Shown here piece after piece: positions 9,729-17,968 of a stretch of DNA of 17,968 nt. Under the pieces are notes generated by a model, which ran no database searches, was not told the origin of the DNA, and worked only from the letters and a program-made list of their open reading frames with translations. Position 1 is the stretch's first letter. Every line of letters begins with the position of its first letter. A program made the position numbers and the translations under genes. This DNA is from Acanthamoeba lenticulata (taxonomy: Eukaryota; Discosea; Longamoebia; Acanthamoebidae): NCBI GenBank assembly GCA_002179805.1, contig NAVB01000013.1, forward strand, positions 1-17,968. The letters run 5' to 3'.

Positions 9729-9911
9729 CTTGCTGTGCACTTGCCTGCCTCGTTTGTTAGAAGTCCAAGCAGAGCCTGGCGCTTTGTCCTCATTTAGATG
9801 TACATCATGTTCTCAGGGCACGTGAGTTTTTGGCTGCCAATGATTGTAAGCCTCGTGCCAAATTTGGTGTTTCCAATTCAATTTACAATAGCCAATCATA
9901 CTCTGCGTGGA
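9729..9911 (-). promoter_or_regulatory. 5' flank of copy 3 / 3' flank of copy 4
   Basis: The 183 bases between the copy 4 stop and the copy 3 start must hold both the copy 4 3' end signals and the copy 3 promoter. A palindromic CACGTG lies at 9819-9824, 91 bases upstream of the copy 3 ATG, and CCAAT motifs occur at about 9838 and 9890 on the plus strand. No TATA box is convincing. Assignment as promoter is positional. Confidence 0.3.
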
Positions 9912-12877
9912 TCATAAGGCGTTGGGATCCTCATCGAAGTTGACCATGAGGCTGGTTGGTCGCGACTGGACCTGTAACGTGCGCTTGCGGTAGAGCACCC
10001 AGGCGAGGAAGCCCACGCCAAAGACCACAACCACGAGCAGCGCCACGCCCACCAACACGGGCACGAGGATCTTGAGGAGGAGGCTTGTATCGCCGCCGTC
10101 GTCTCCGCTCTCCCCGCCGCTTCCGTCCCGGCCGAGGAGAAGACCGAACTGCGGGTCGTAGAAGACTGAGTCAAACGCGCCATCAAACGCGAGCACCAGC
10201 GCAAACGTCTTGCTCGTCTCCGTGTTATTGTTGCTGCTGGTATTGGCTGGTGGCGAGGGCAACGACGACGAGTTGAACGAGTAGGAAAAGGTCAGGGCCG
10301 AGTCGTTGGTGTTGAACAGGGCGAACGTGGGCAGCTCCATCCTCATCGAGTAGCTCTCGCCCACAAACTCGTGCGCCTCCATGAAGCCCGCGTCCTCGCT
10401 CGCGCTGGACGACGAGGACGTGGTCACGTCGGCCGGCCGCAGGGTGCCGGCCTCGCTCATGGTCAAGCGCATCTCCACTGCCGCCCGACGCGAGCCGGGC
10501 TCGAGCTCGGTCATGTTGACCGTCATGTTGTCAAAGGCCATCATGTTGGACAGGCTCAGGCTGATCTTGGTGTAGTCCTGCGGCACGTCGATGGTCAGGT
10601 TGCCAAACGCCACCGAGCGCGCGCCGTCAAACAGGCACTGCTCGAGAATGAAGCCGGCCCCGTTGTCGAGCACGGTCTCGTAGGTGAGGCAGAACTGCGC
10701 GTCGGCCGATGTGTTGGCGCCGCGCGTGCGCGTGAAGTCGGTGCCATTGATGGGCAGGCGGAAGATTTCTTCACGGGCTTGGCTGGAAGTGTTGAAGTAG
10801 GAGATCGAGATTGCCTCGTACTCCAACTTCATTGACGCGTTCTGTCATTGGGCGGTGAAAAGAAAAGGAAAGAAAAATAAAATTTAGTAAAATAAAATAA
10901 AACTGACAACTGGGCGCGTAGGAAGCGGAGAGGCGCGTACGGCGACCACGACATCATCCGGCGCGGAATTATCGGTCGAGATGGCAGAGAGCGTGCATGC
11001 GGGCGACGTGCCCGAGTAGTCCACCTGGGCGCCCTTGGACTGCATCCGGTTCCAGCCGAGGCACGTCTGCAGACATATACCGAGTGCGACGGGTCCCGCG
11101 CGTCTGGCGCTGAGCTCGCGTCTGACACCAGAGGGTGGGGGAGAGGAGGGGCAGCTCGACAAAGAGAAAGGCCTCGACGTAGGTACCTCGTTTGAGGCGG
11201 TGCCAAAGGGGACGCCGTTGCAGTCGATGCAGTTGGCGGGCCCAGTCTGGCACTGGCTGCACTTGTTGAGGCCTTGCGGGCAATACACGGGATAGCCTAC
11301 GTATAAGCGTGTGCACATGTGCGCGCACACACCACAGCCTCGCTTAGAGAGAGCAGTAACTACTTGTCGTCGTAGGCAATCAAAGTACCCTTGACCGTGC
11401 TGGTGGCGTTGGGGCACACGTTGGGCGCATTGAACAGGCCTAGTCCGTTGCAGCCTGCCTCGCAGGCCGCGTCGACGTAGAGAACAGGCTGGAACCAAGT
11501 CCACGTCCAGCCGTTCCTACAACGCGCTCGCGCGAGTCAGCCAAGACGACCACACGGCGGGGAGAGGAAGGGACAGCAGCGCCACGCACTTGAAGATGGA
11601 CGAGGTCTGGGCGTCAATGGTGCCGCCTTGGTTGCACACCAAGCCGAACTGCTGCTGCGCCCACATCTTGGACGACACCACCTGCGCCGCGCAGTTGGTG
11701 ACCGACAGCCCGCCGCCTGAGCAGGACGAAGACGAAGAAGCGCAAGTGTTAATGATGAGAAGACACGTTCAACTCGTACGAAGGGAGGGCGGGGCCACCG
11801 ACCCAGGTTGTAGGAGATGGTAGAGCCGGACAACGTGAAGTCCGCGCCCGCCTGGCAGGTGTTGACGTCGATGATCGGCTTCGATAGTTGGTTGGCGTTG
11901 AGCGTGAACGTGGAGCCGCTCACGACAGACGCCGCTTGGAGGCCCGAGAGGTAGATCCGGGCGGCCAAGTTGAGCATCGCCGTCGAGGCCGTCATGGTGA
12001 AGCTCGCGCCCGACACAGAGATCAGCGGCACGGAGCTCCCCAGTGCGCCGTTGAGCGTGAAGCTGGTCCGCGCGATGGTCAACGGGCTGTTGGTGCTCTT
12101 CACCGCGTGAGCCCCGCTGCCCAGATTGCTGGTGAAGCTCGAGTCGGCGATCGCCACCGAGCCGCACGAGCTGAAAACAGCGGCCGCCTCTGAGTTGATA
12201 TTGGAAAAGGCGCATCGGCTGACGAGCACGCTGCTGGGGCCGTCTACGCGCAGCGCCGACCCGCCGCTGAACTGGACGTTGGTCATGTTGAGCTGCGCGG
12301 CTCCGTTGACGGTGACCTGCGTGTGCGCCCCAAACTTGATGCCTGCAATCCCAAGCAAATGCGCGTGTGACAAAGAGGAACAAGAAGAGGGACAAGAAGG
12401 CGGGGCGCGAAAGACCTTGGAACACCAGCCGGCCAGTCGTGGTTAAGTCGATGATCAACCACGACACCGCGGCCTGGTTGGTCTTGAAGGTCACGTTGCA
12501 CGCCACCTGTAGACAGCTGAATGTCCGCGCAACTGGGCGCAAAAACAAACGAGCAAGGTAAGCGGTCTCGGCCGAGAAAAAACATGGTGGGGCCAGTACC
12601 AGGCGGGAATAAGGGGATAGCGGACGCTGCGGCGTAGGAGGCTTGAGACAAGGTAACGCTGTTTTCAGCATCTCTTGAGCTCTTAAGCTGGGAGCAGACA
12701 TCAGAAAAGTTGGTGGTGTTGAGCCATAAATCTACACATGCATCACTGAACCCGTGAGACCGCAAGCCCGATACAGCGCGAAAGAAAAGAAAAGGGAGAC
12801 AAACCCAGAGTCTGCGCAAGCGAAACACTCACAAAAACAACGAGCCACACCAACACGACCGCACGCAGTGTGGCCAT
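9912..12877 (-). CDS. Beta-helix type I membrane protein, family copy 4 (nine exons, intact)
   Basis: Exons on the minus strand: 12877-12805, 12731-12600, 12532-12416, 12342-11803, 11716-11590, 11516-11389, 11296-11187, 11066-10941 and 10841-9912. They sum to 2283 nt, a clean 760-aa frame. Residues 1-22 form a signal peptide (hydrophobic core LVWLVVFVSVSLA). Residues 108-287 are the beta-helix-like region, with repeated turns such as SFTSN, FTLNG, FTLNAN and ISYNLG. Residues about 373-409 hold the Cys module with C-x6-C-x2-C-x6-C-x2-C spacing. Residues 452-708 are a C-terminal ectodomain rich in N-x-S/T sites, ending in FDGAFDSVFYDPQFGLLLG. A 26-residue transmembrane helix (about 709-734) follows, then a tail YRKR... 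ending in the acidic DEDPNAL. The exon 3 acceptor is placed at 12532/12533 because nearer AGs break frame. Likely a cell-surface adhesin or receptor by layout; no enzymatic motif is seen. This is the best reference copy in the window. Confidence 0.85.
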
Positions 12878-13019
12878 CTTGTGTATTTGGTCGGGTCAGG
12901 TCTGGTGTCTGAGACCAAGTGCGCTTGGGGAATTGCATCCTTCCGGGCTAACCAGAAAAAGGCCCATGAGCATCTGGTTGCAGTTGTGATAAACATTAAT
13001 ATACACACGTGACCCTTAT

Positions 13020-13025
13020 TTTATT
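13020..13025 (-). terminator. AATAAA poly(A) signal of the ankyrin-pseudoGTPase gene
   Basis: On the minus strand AATAAA lies 64 bases after the TAA stop of the ankyrin gene, inside a short AT-rich stretch, a normal place for a polyadenylation signal. It is inferred from motif and distance only. Confidence 0.45.
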
Positions 13026-13088
13026 GTACTAATTCAATGAAATCTCGCATACCACAATAAAAGTGGTGATCTGCAGACCGCTGACTGG

Positions 13089-15042
13089 TTAGGACTTGAG
13101 CGAGACAAAGCCACTCCTGCGCTTGCCTCCCTTTGCGGCCTTTGCGGCAGCAATCACCCCAGCCGGCGTGACGCCCGGTGAGGAGGACTTGGCCTTGTGA
13201 TGCCACACTTGCGCGATGTGCCGGTAGGGCAGCACCACGTTCACGTTCTGCTTGGCGCTCGTCTCAAAGAAGGGGATGTGATGCCGCTCCGCCAGCGCCT
13301 GCAGCCCACCGCCGCGTGTCAGTCGTCTTGCAAAGGAAGAGATGAAGGATGAGAGGAACAAGAAGTCGGCGAGGCGATACCATGGCCGTGTTGCCGTCGA
13401 CCTGCCGCTGCGTGACGACGTCGGTCTTGGTGGCCACGAGGACCTTGATGCAGTCGTGCTGCTTCGTCAACGCATCAAGGCACGATGCGGCTGTGTCAAA
13501 GGACGCTGTGGACGTGCAGTCAAAGTAGACGACGACCGCGTCTCGCGGCCTGGCCGAAGCGGACTCACTTCGCGTCGGGAGCCACAGGCGCAGCTGGACC
13601 TCGTGCCCGTGCACCTCGACGCCCTTCAATTTCTGCGGACAGAATTTATAAAAATAGATGAAAAATTAAAATTAAAATAAATAAAAGAGAGGGCGCAAGG
13701 TACAAAACTCTCGGCCGTGGGCGCGACCTCGTCAGAGTAAAAGTCTTCTGTGTAGCGCAGCAGCAACGACGTCTGCGCGCCACACATAAGCGTGATCAGA
13801 CAGGCCAGCCCCAGTCCCGGGCGAGGTAAGGCGGAGGCCGGCGCGCACCGCTCCAACGCCGGCGTCGCCTGCGCAGCCGACCTCCACGACCTGCGCCGGA
13901 TGGGCCTGGGCGTAGGCCTTCATGTACTCTTGAAGGTAGGCAGTGATGGCCGCGTGGTGGACCTGGTGGGCCATGTCGGCCGCTGTGTTGCCCTGGTTGC
14001 CGCGCACCAGCGGGTTTACGCCCCGCTCCACCAGGTACTGTATGGACGACGTCAAACACACGTACAAGCGCAAACACACGAGGGAGAGATCGCGTGTACG
14101 CACCTTAACGACGTCCAAGTGGCCGGCGCGTGCGGCAAAGTGCAAACTCGTCCATGCATTCCTGACATTCCACTCAATCAGGCCCAGCCACAAGTGGCGC
14201 AAACGATGACGCCCGATGAAGCGTACTTTTCAGACTTGGCGTGCAAGCTGGCGCCCAGCTCGCAGAGGATCTCGACAGTGGGCAGGTGGCCCTTGTAGCA
14301 AGCCAGGTGGAGCGCCGTCTCGCCCGCGCGGTTGGGCTCGTCGATGTGGGCCATGCGCCGCTGCAGCGCTCGCACTACACGCAGGATCTTCTTGGGCGTG
14401 GCGTCTTTGCTGTCCAGTCGCTGCACATTGTCCACGAACACGTGCAGCGGGTGGTCCTTCGTCTCGGCCCGGCTGACGTGCAACTCGGCAGCATGCGAGA
14501 TGGGCTTGATCACACTTGGCACGCTGTCGTAGAGCTTGATCATCTCCTCCAGCAGCACCAGAGAACCGCTCCTGTGTTCGTGGATAAACATAAATTTTAT
14601 GTTTGAAAAAAAAAAATAACAAAATAACAAAAATGACTAAAAAACTAAGAAACAAAATAAAAGAGGAAGGGCGCGAACGAGGCGGCGTAGTGTAGTGCGG
14701 TCCAGCCCTTGGCGTCTTGGGCGAACAAGTGACTTCCATCCAGATACGGCTGCAGCTCTTTCACAACGGCGAGGTTCCCTGTGCGGGCAAAGGAAGAAGT
14801 TCCACATGCGCACTTCTTGCTCACCCCTCCCCCCAAAACCCCCTCTTCCCAAAACTGCTGCGCTGCTGAGCCGCACCAGTTTGCGTTGCCAGGTGGAGCG
14901 GTGTTCGCCGCTTCGCGTCCAGTTCGCTCAGGGCCTCTGCCTTGGCGAAGGTGGTGCGCTTCACGTAGAGGCAGGCCTTGACTCGGCCCAGGTTCCCCGC
15001 GGCACAGGCCGACAACAGCTCCGACTCCTTCGGCTCTTCCAT
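13089..15042 (-). CDS. Ankyrin-repeat protein with C-terminal degenerate Ras/Rab-like domain (eight exons)
   Basis: Exons on the minus strand: 15042-14877, 14778-14679, 14571-14227, 14161-14104, 14037-13849, 13772-13704, 13632-13381 and 13298-13089. They sum to 1389 nt, giving exactly 462 aa. The N-terminal half holds ankyrin repeats: RTPLHLATQTGNLAVVKEL (46-64), GWTALHYAASSGSLVLLEE (about 80-98), GETALHLACYKGHLPTVEIL and AWTSLHFAARAGHLDVVKYL, followed by a weaker NTAADMA repeat. An unrelated helical insert lies between the second and third. From about residue 273 a small GTPase fold is recognisable: GDAGVGATSLLLRYTED (280-296), SDEVAPT with the effector-loop Thr (305), TKTD (377-380, G4) and ETSAK (405-409, G5). 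The P-loop Lys is Ala286 and the G3 DxxG is LPTR (327-330), so GTP hydrolysis and probably Mg-nucleotide binding are lost. The C-terminus SLKS has no CaaX or Rab-type cysteines, so no prenyl anchor. Likely a scaffold or decoy GTPase-like adaptor in the cytosol. Confidence 0.85.
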
Positions 15043-15278
15043 CCTTCAGCCACCAAAACGGGAACCCCGAAGAAATGAACAAAAGGCATTTCAGGATGAT
15101 GATTTAAATTTTCGGAAACATTTTGCCAAACGTTTCGCAAATTGTTTGGATGTTCTTTTTTAGGGCCCCGCAAGGAAATGAAGGCAACTCGTGGTCTGCG
15201 GCCTCAGCCATCCGCTCCCGTACAACCCGGCCCGCTTCTTTTTGACTCCACCCCACACGAGCGCAGCAAAGAGGCAGA
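15043..15278. promoter_or_regulatory. Divergent promoter region between the ankyrin gene and copy 5
   Basis: These 236 bases separate two start codons that point away from each other, so both promoters must lie here or in the first exons. The centre (about 15085-15165) is AT-rich, with ATTTAAAT at about 15102-15109, and the side next to copy 5 is GC-rich and pyrimidine-rich. No TATA box or known element is convincing; the assignment rests on position. Confidence 0.4.
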
Positions 15279-17968
15279 ATGAAGGACTGTGTATGGTTGT
15301 GCCTTTTGGTGGCTGCGCTCCACCTCTGCTCTGTCGTTTCAGGTACGTGGCCTTTGACCACACGACACAACGTTGCGTTACTGTTTGGATTAAACGCACC
15401 GGTCGGCACCAGGCACACCTACGTGGTGCGACCAGTTGAATGCGTCGCCCGACTCGACCTACACCGTCGTCGTGCCCAGCAGCTGGCAGGGTACGGCGGA
15501 CTGGCGGGGGTGGTCCTATGTGGTCGTTGTACCAACACCCTCACGAGCCCCACAACAACAACAACATAGCTATGTCCTGCGTCACGAACAAGAGCGTCAC
15601 CTTCACGGCCGCCAACCCATCGCAACCGCCTGTCACGCTCAATGCATCCCTCAACCTGACCACGACTGGCTCCGTCGTGTTCCAAGGTACTTGAAGCACA
15701 ATCCGCAAGCCAATGACGCGTCGTGGCTGACGTCAGTATGTGGACGACGGCGCAGACATTTGGTTTCAGGTTTGGACCAAATCCATCATCATCTCGCAGG
15801 CGTCGCGGGTCGACCTACGCAACGTGCAAGTGAGCAACCGCTTCGGGTCGGGCGGGGCGGCGCTCGCGCTGGACCACGTGAATCAGACGGTCATCGACGG
15901 CTGCTCACTGACGAGCAACTGGGACGACTCGGTCATCTCGCTCAATTCTTGCGGCCAAGTCACGCTCCGCAGCACGACTTTCTCTAACAACTTCGGCCCC
16001 ATCAACGCTTCTAATGTCGGCTTGCTGACACTCATGGACTCGACCTTTTCCAGCAGCTCTGGCAGGTCTGTTCCTGATTCTAAAAATTATCTTTATTTTT
16101 ATTTTTATTTTTATTTTTATTTTTATTTTTATTTTTATTTTTATTTTTATTTTGACTCTGATTTAGTTTTGATTTATGATTTTATTTAACCATTTTTGGC
16201 GGGAGTGCAGTCAGGCCAACGTGTTGAATGTTGGCAACAGCGGCGTCGCCATCAGCGCCTGCAGCTTCACCTCGAACGGCCGCATCGGCTATGACGTGCC
16301 CCTGATCAACATCCAACGCAGCGCGCTCACGATGAGCAGCTCGCAGGCGAGCCTCAACTGGGGCCCGGTGCTCGTCCTTTCGGACCTCACGGCTCCATCC
16401 AGCGTGTCGGACTCCACTTTCAACCTCAACTTCAACGGCGACCAGGGCTCGCTGATCCAACTCGCGGGCCCTTGCAACGGCGGCTTCAACCTTTCCGGCT
16501 CAAGCATCTCCTTCAACCAAGGTTCTTTTTTTTATTTTCATCGTATTAATGAATTTCAATTTTTAATGATTAATTTGCAAAATATTGATTGGTGTGCTCG
16601 CCCCCGCAGGCGGAGGCCTTTCGGTGTCGGGCGCCTGTGCGGCGACCGTGTCCAGGACCAAAATCTGGGCCCAGAGCAAGTTCGGGCTGCAGTGCGGGCC
16701 CCAAGCCACGATCCAAGCGACCTCGGCCTCCATCTTCAGGTTCACACCTAACACAGCTCGCCCTCTGCTCTGCTCGGCCCGAGCGCAGGCACTGACCTCG
16801 TGATATTTTTTTGTTTTTTTTTTTGTTTTCTCTTCTTTTTTTCTTTTAGAAACGGCTTGACGCTGAGTGTCGTGCAACCTCTGCCGTCCTTTGTCGACAC
16901 GGATTGCCAGGGCGGTACGTGAACACCTTTCCCTCCCAAGCCGATGCCCCTGCTGGCGGTTGGTGTCGGTGATGCCTCACGTTTCTATGCGGTCACTGGC
17001 CAGGATGCGCCGGCTTTAGCCTGCCCGGCGGGCTGGACGCGTGCGCCAGCGTGTTCCGGGTCAGCGGTACGCCCCTCCCCTTCCCCGCCAACGAGGGAAG
17101 GGAGGAGAAACCGTGATCTTAGGCCAACAACAACAACAACAACAATAACAAACACAGGTTACAACGTGACTTGCCCGCGCGGCCTCAACCAGTGCAGCGC
17201 CTGCAACCAGTCGGCGGCGGCGAAGCTGGATTGCCTGGACTGCAACCGCCTTCCCTTCGGGCAGGCAACCAACGCCGTGCGCTTCTCCTCTTTTTCTTTC
17301 TTTCTTTTCTTTTTTTAATACCATTTTTTATTATTTATTATAAGAATAATTGTGTGCCTTGGAATGCAGTCGTGCGCGCGGTGGAACACGCTGCTGCAGT
17401 CGTCCGGGAGCCGCGTGACCTACAACGGCACCTCACCCACGTGCACCCTCTCGGCCATCCCGCAGAGCCGCGACGTCTACACCGTGCGTTTCTCGTGTGA
17501 TGACGGTCGTTGATCCGGCCGCTGACGTCGTTCGTGCGTGCACCGCAGGGCGACGCGTCGATGGTGCTGGCCTACGAGGCCGTCGCGATCTCGTACAAGT
17601 CGATCATCACCGGCAAGCGCGACACGCTGTACCGGTGGGCCCTCAACGGGACCGACTACACGCGCACCCGCGGCGCCAACACGTCGGCCGACGGGAGCTT
17701 CTGCCTGGCCTACGAGACCGTGCTGGGCGACAACGGGGCCGGCTTCGTGCTCGAGCAGTGCCTGTTTGACGGCGCGCGCTCGGTCTTGTTCGGCAACCGC
17801 ACCATCGACGTGCCGCAGGACCACACCAAGATCTCGGTCAGCTTGTCGCACATCGATCAGTTTGACAGCGAGGTGCCCCTCGGGTACGACGTGAACTCGC
17901 GCCGCGTGACGGTGGAGATGAGCTTGACCATGAGCGAGGCCGGCGGCCTGCGCACGGCCGGTGCCGAC
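15279..17968 (+). CDS. Beta-helix type I membrane protein, family copy 5 (divergent, 3' end outside window)
   Basis: Exons: 15279-15342, 15413-15490, 15570-15686, 15756-16065, 16211-16521, 16610-16739, 16850-16914, 17004-17066, 17158-17276, 17370-17483 and 17549 to beyond 17968. The 597 visible codons stay in frame across ten introns. A 21-residue signal peptide (MKDCVWLCLLVAALHLCSVV) is followed by an N-terminal Cys segment (WCDQLN), then the beta-helix region (exons 4-5, turns such as TFSNN, FTSNG, FNLNFN, ISFNQG), a GGLSVSG segment, the Cys module with a longer loop (C-x6-C-x2-C-x9-C-x2-C), and the start of the C-terminal ectodomain. The transmembrane part lies outside. It is clearly more divergent than copies 1-4 and has two more introns than copies 1 and 4. 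From 17728 on it is identical to copy 1. It is transcribed away from the ankyrin gene and opposite to the other copies. Confidence 0.82.
16092..16153 (+). repeat. (ATTTTT)n microsatellite in intron 4 of copy 5
   Basis: The A residues fall exactly every six bases from 16095 to 16149, ten near-perfect hexamer units. It lies in the intron between 16065 and 16211, just upstream of the acceptor, where it may act as a long pyrimidine tract. The frame reading YFYFYF through it is not coding. Confidence 0.9.
17125..17144 (+). repeat. (CAA)n short repeat in intron 8 of copy 5
   Basis: About seven CAA units sit within the intron 17067-17157, close to its acceptor. A shorter CAA tract also occurs in intron 2 of the same gene (about 15552-15565). 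No function is implied. Confidence 0.8.
17728..17968 (+). repeat. 241-bp inverted exact repeat, right arm (within copy 5)
   Basis: This stretch is identical to the reverse complement of 988-1228 in copy 1 and reaches the window edge, so the real identical tract is longer. Immediately upstream, copy 5 reads CTGGGCGACAAC where copy 1 reads CTCGACAAC, marking the boundary. Confidence 0.95.

Noticed and set aside
12510..12532. Nearer AG acceptors (CATTCAG and CTACAG) for exon 3 of copy 4
   Set aside because: Both put the following conserved NVTFKTNQ segment out of frame; the acceptor at 12533 keeps it and matches the length of exon 3 in copies 1 and 3.
13006..13011. CACGTG palindromes at 3817, 9819 and 13006 as shared promoter elements of the family
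   Set aside because: Positions relative to the family start codons are not consistent and copy 1 lacks one in its proximal flank; six-base motifs are expected by chance.
13540..13600. A possible tiny intron (GTGAGT..CAG) that might remove the odd switch II residues of the ankyrin-pseudoGTPase protein
   Set aside because: It would be only about 19 nt, far shorter than any other intron here, would break the frame, and would not restore DxxG.
16080..16189. Frame encoding a YFYFYF repeat
   Set aside because: It is the translation of an intronic (ATTTTT) array; the GT at 16066 and AG at 16209-16210 remove it and restore the family frame.
1..17968. tRNA, rRNA, CRISPR arrays or bacterial-style operons
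   Set aside because: No cloverleaf, rRNA-like or direct-repeat/spacer pattern was seen, and spliceosomal introns make the window eukaryotic.

Overview
This looks like nuclear DNA from a GC-rich unicellular eukaryote. Coding exons are rich in G and C at third positions and are cut by many short (about 50-150 nt), more AT-rich GT..AG introns, often with GTACG-type donors. An Acanthamoeba-like amoebozoan fits best, but this is inference from gene structure and style; nothing in the window proves the species.

The window is dominated by one gene family of putative type I surface proteins. The shared layout is: signal peptide, short Cys-containing N-terminal part, a right-handed beta-helix-like region with FxxN repeats similar in style to polymorphic-outer-membrane-protein repeats, a compact Cys-rich module on its own exon, a C-terminal ectodomain, one very conserved transmembrane helix and a short cytoplasmic tail. 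Five copies are present: copy 1 (556-3424, minus, intact, 730 aa by my splicing), copy 2 (3830-4468, minus, only the C-terminal part), copy 3 (6774-9728, minus, damaged), copy 4 (9912-12877, minus, intact, 760 aa) and copy 5 (15279 to beyond the right edge, plus, more divergent and with more introns). Splice models of the three apparently intact copies (1, 4 and 5) keep frame throughout, which is the main support for them.

Other content: the 3' end of a coiled-coil protein gene at the left edge (plus); an intronless beta-helix-like coding relic on the plus strand (4469-6644) that occupies the place of the missing 5' part of copy 2 and has five single-base frame changes; and an eight-exon gene (13089-15042, minus) for a 462-aa protein of ankyrin repeats plus a Ras/Rab-like domain whose P-loop lysine and DxxG motif are gone (a likely pseudoGTPase). 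A broken copy of the 3' end of this ankyrin gene lies at about 3605-3745, upstream of copy 1, as expected if family gene plus upstream flank were duplicated together.

Layout left to right: coiled-coil gene (+, partial) / copy 1 (-) / ankyrin-gene 3' remnant (-) / copy 2 fragment (-) / beta-helix relic (+) / copy 3 (-, pseudogene) / copy 4 (-) / ankyrin-pseudoGTPase gene (-) / divergent promoter region / copy 5 (+, partial). The last 241 bases of the window are exactly identical, in inverted orientation, to bases 988-1228 of copy 1, although the flanking parts of these two genes differ, pointing to recent gene conversion or rearrangement. Overall this is an actively rearranging surface-protein gene cluster.
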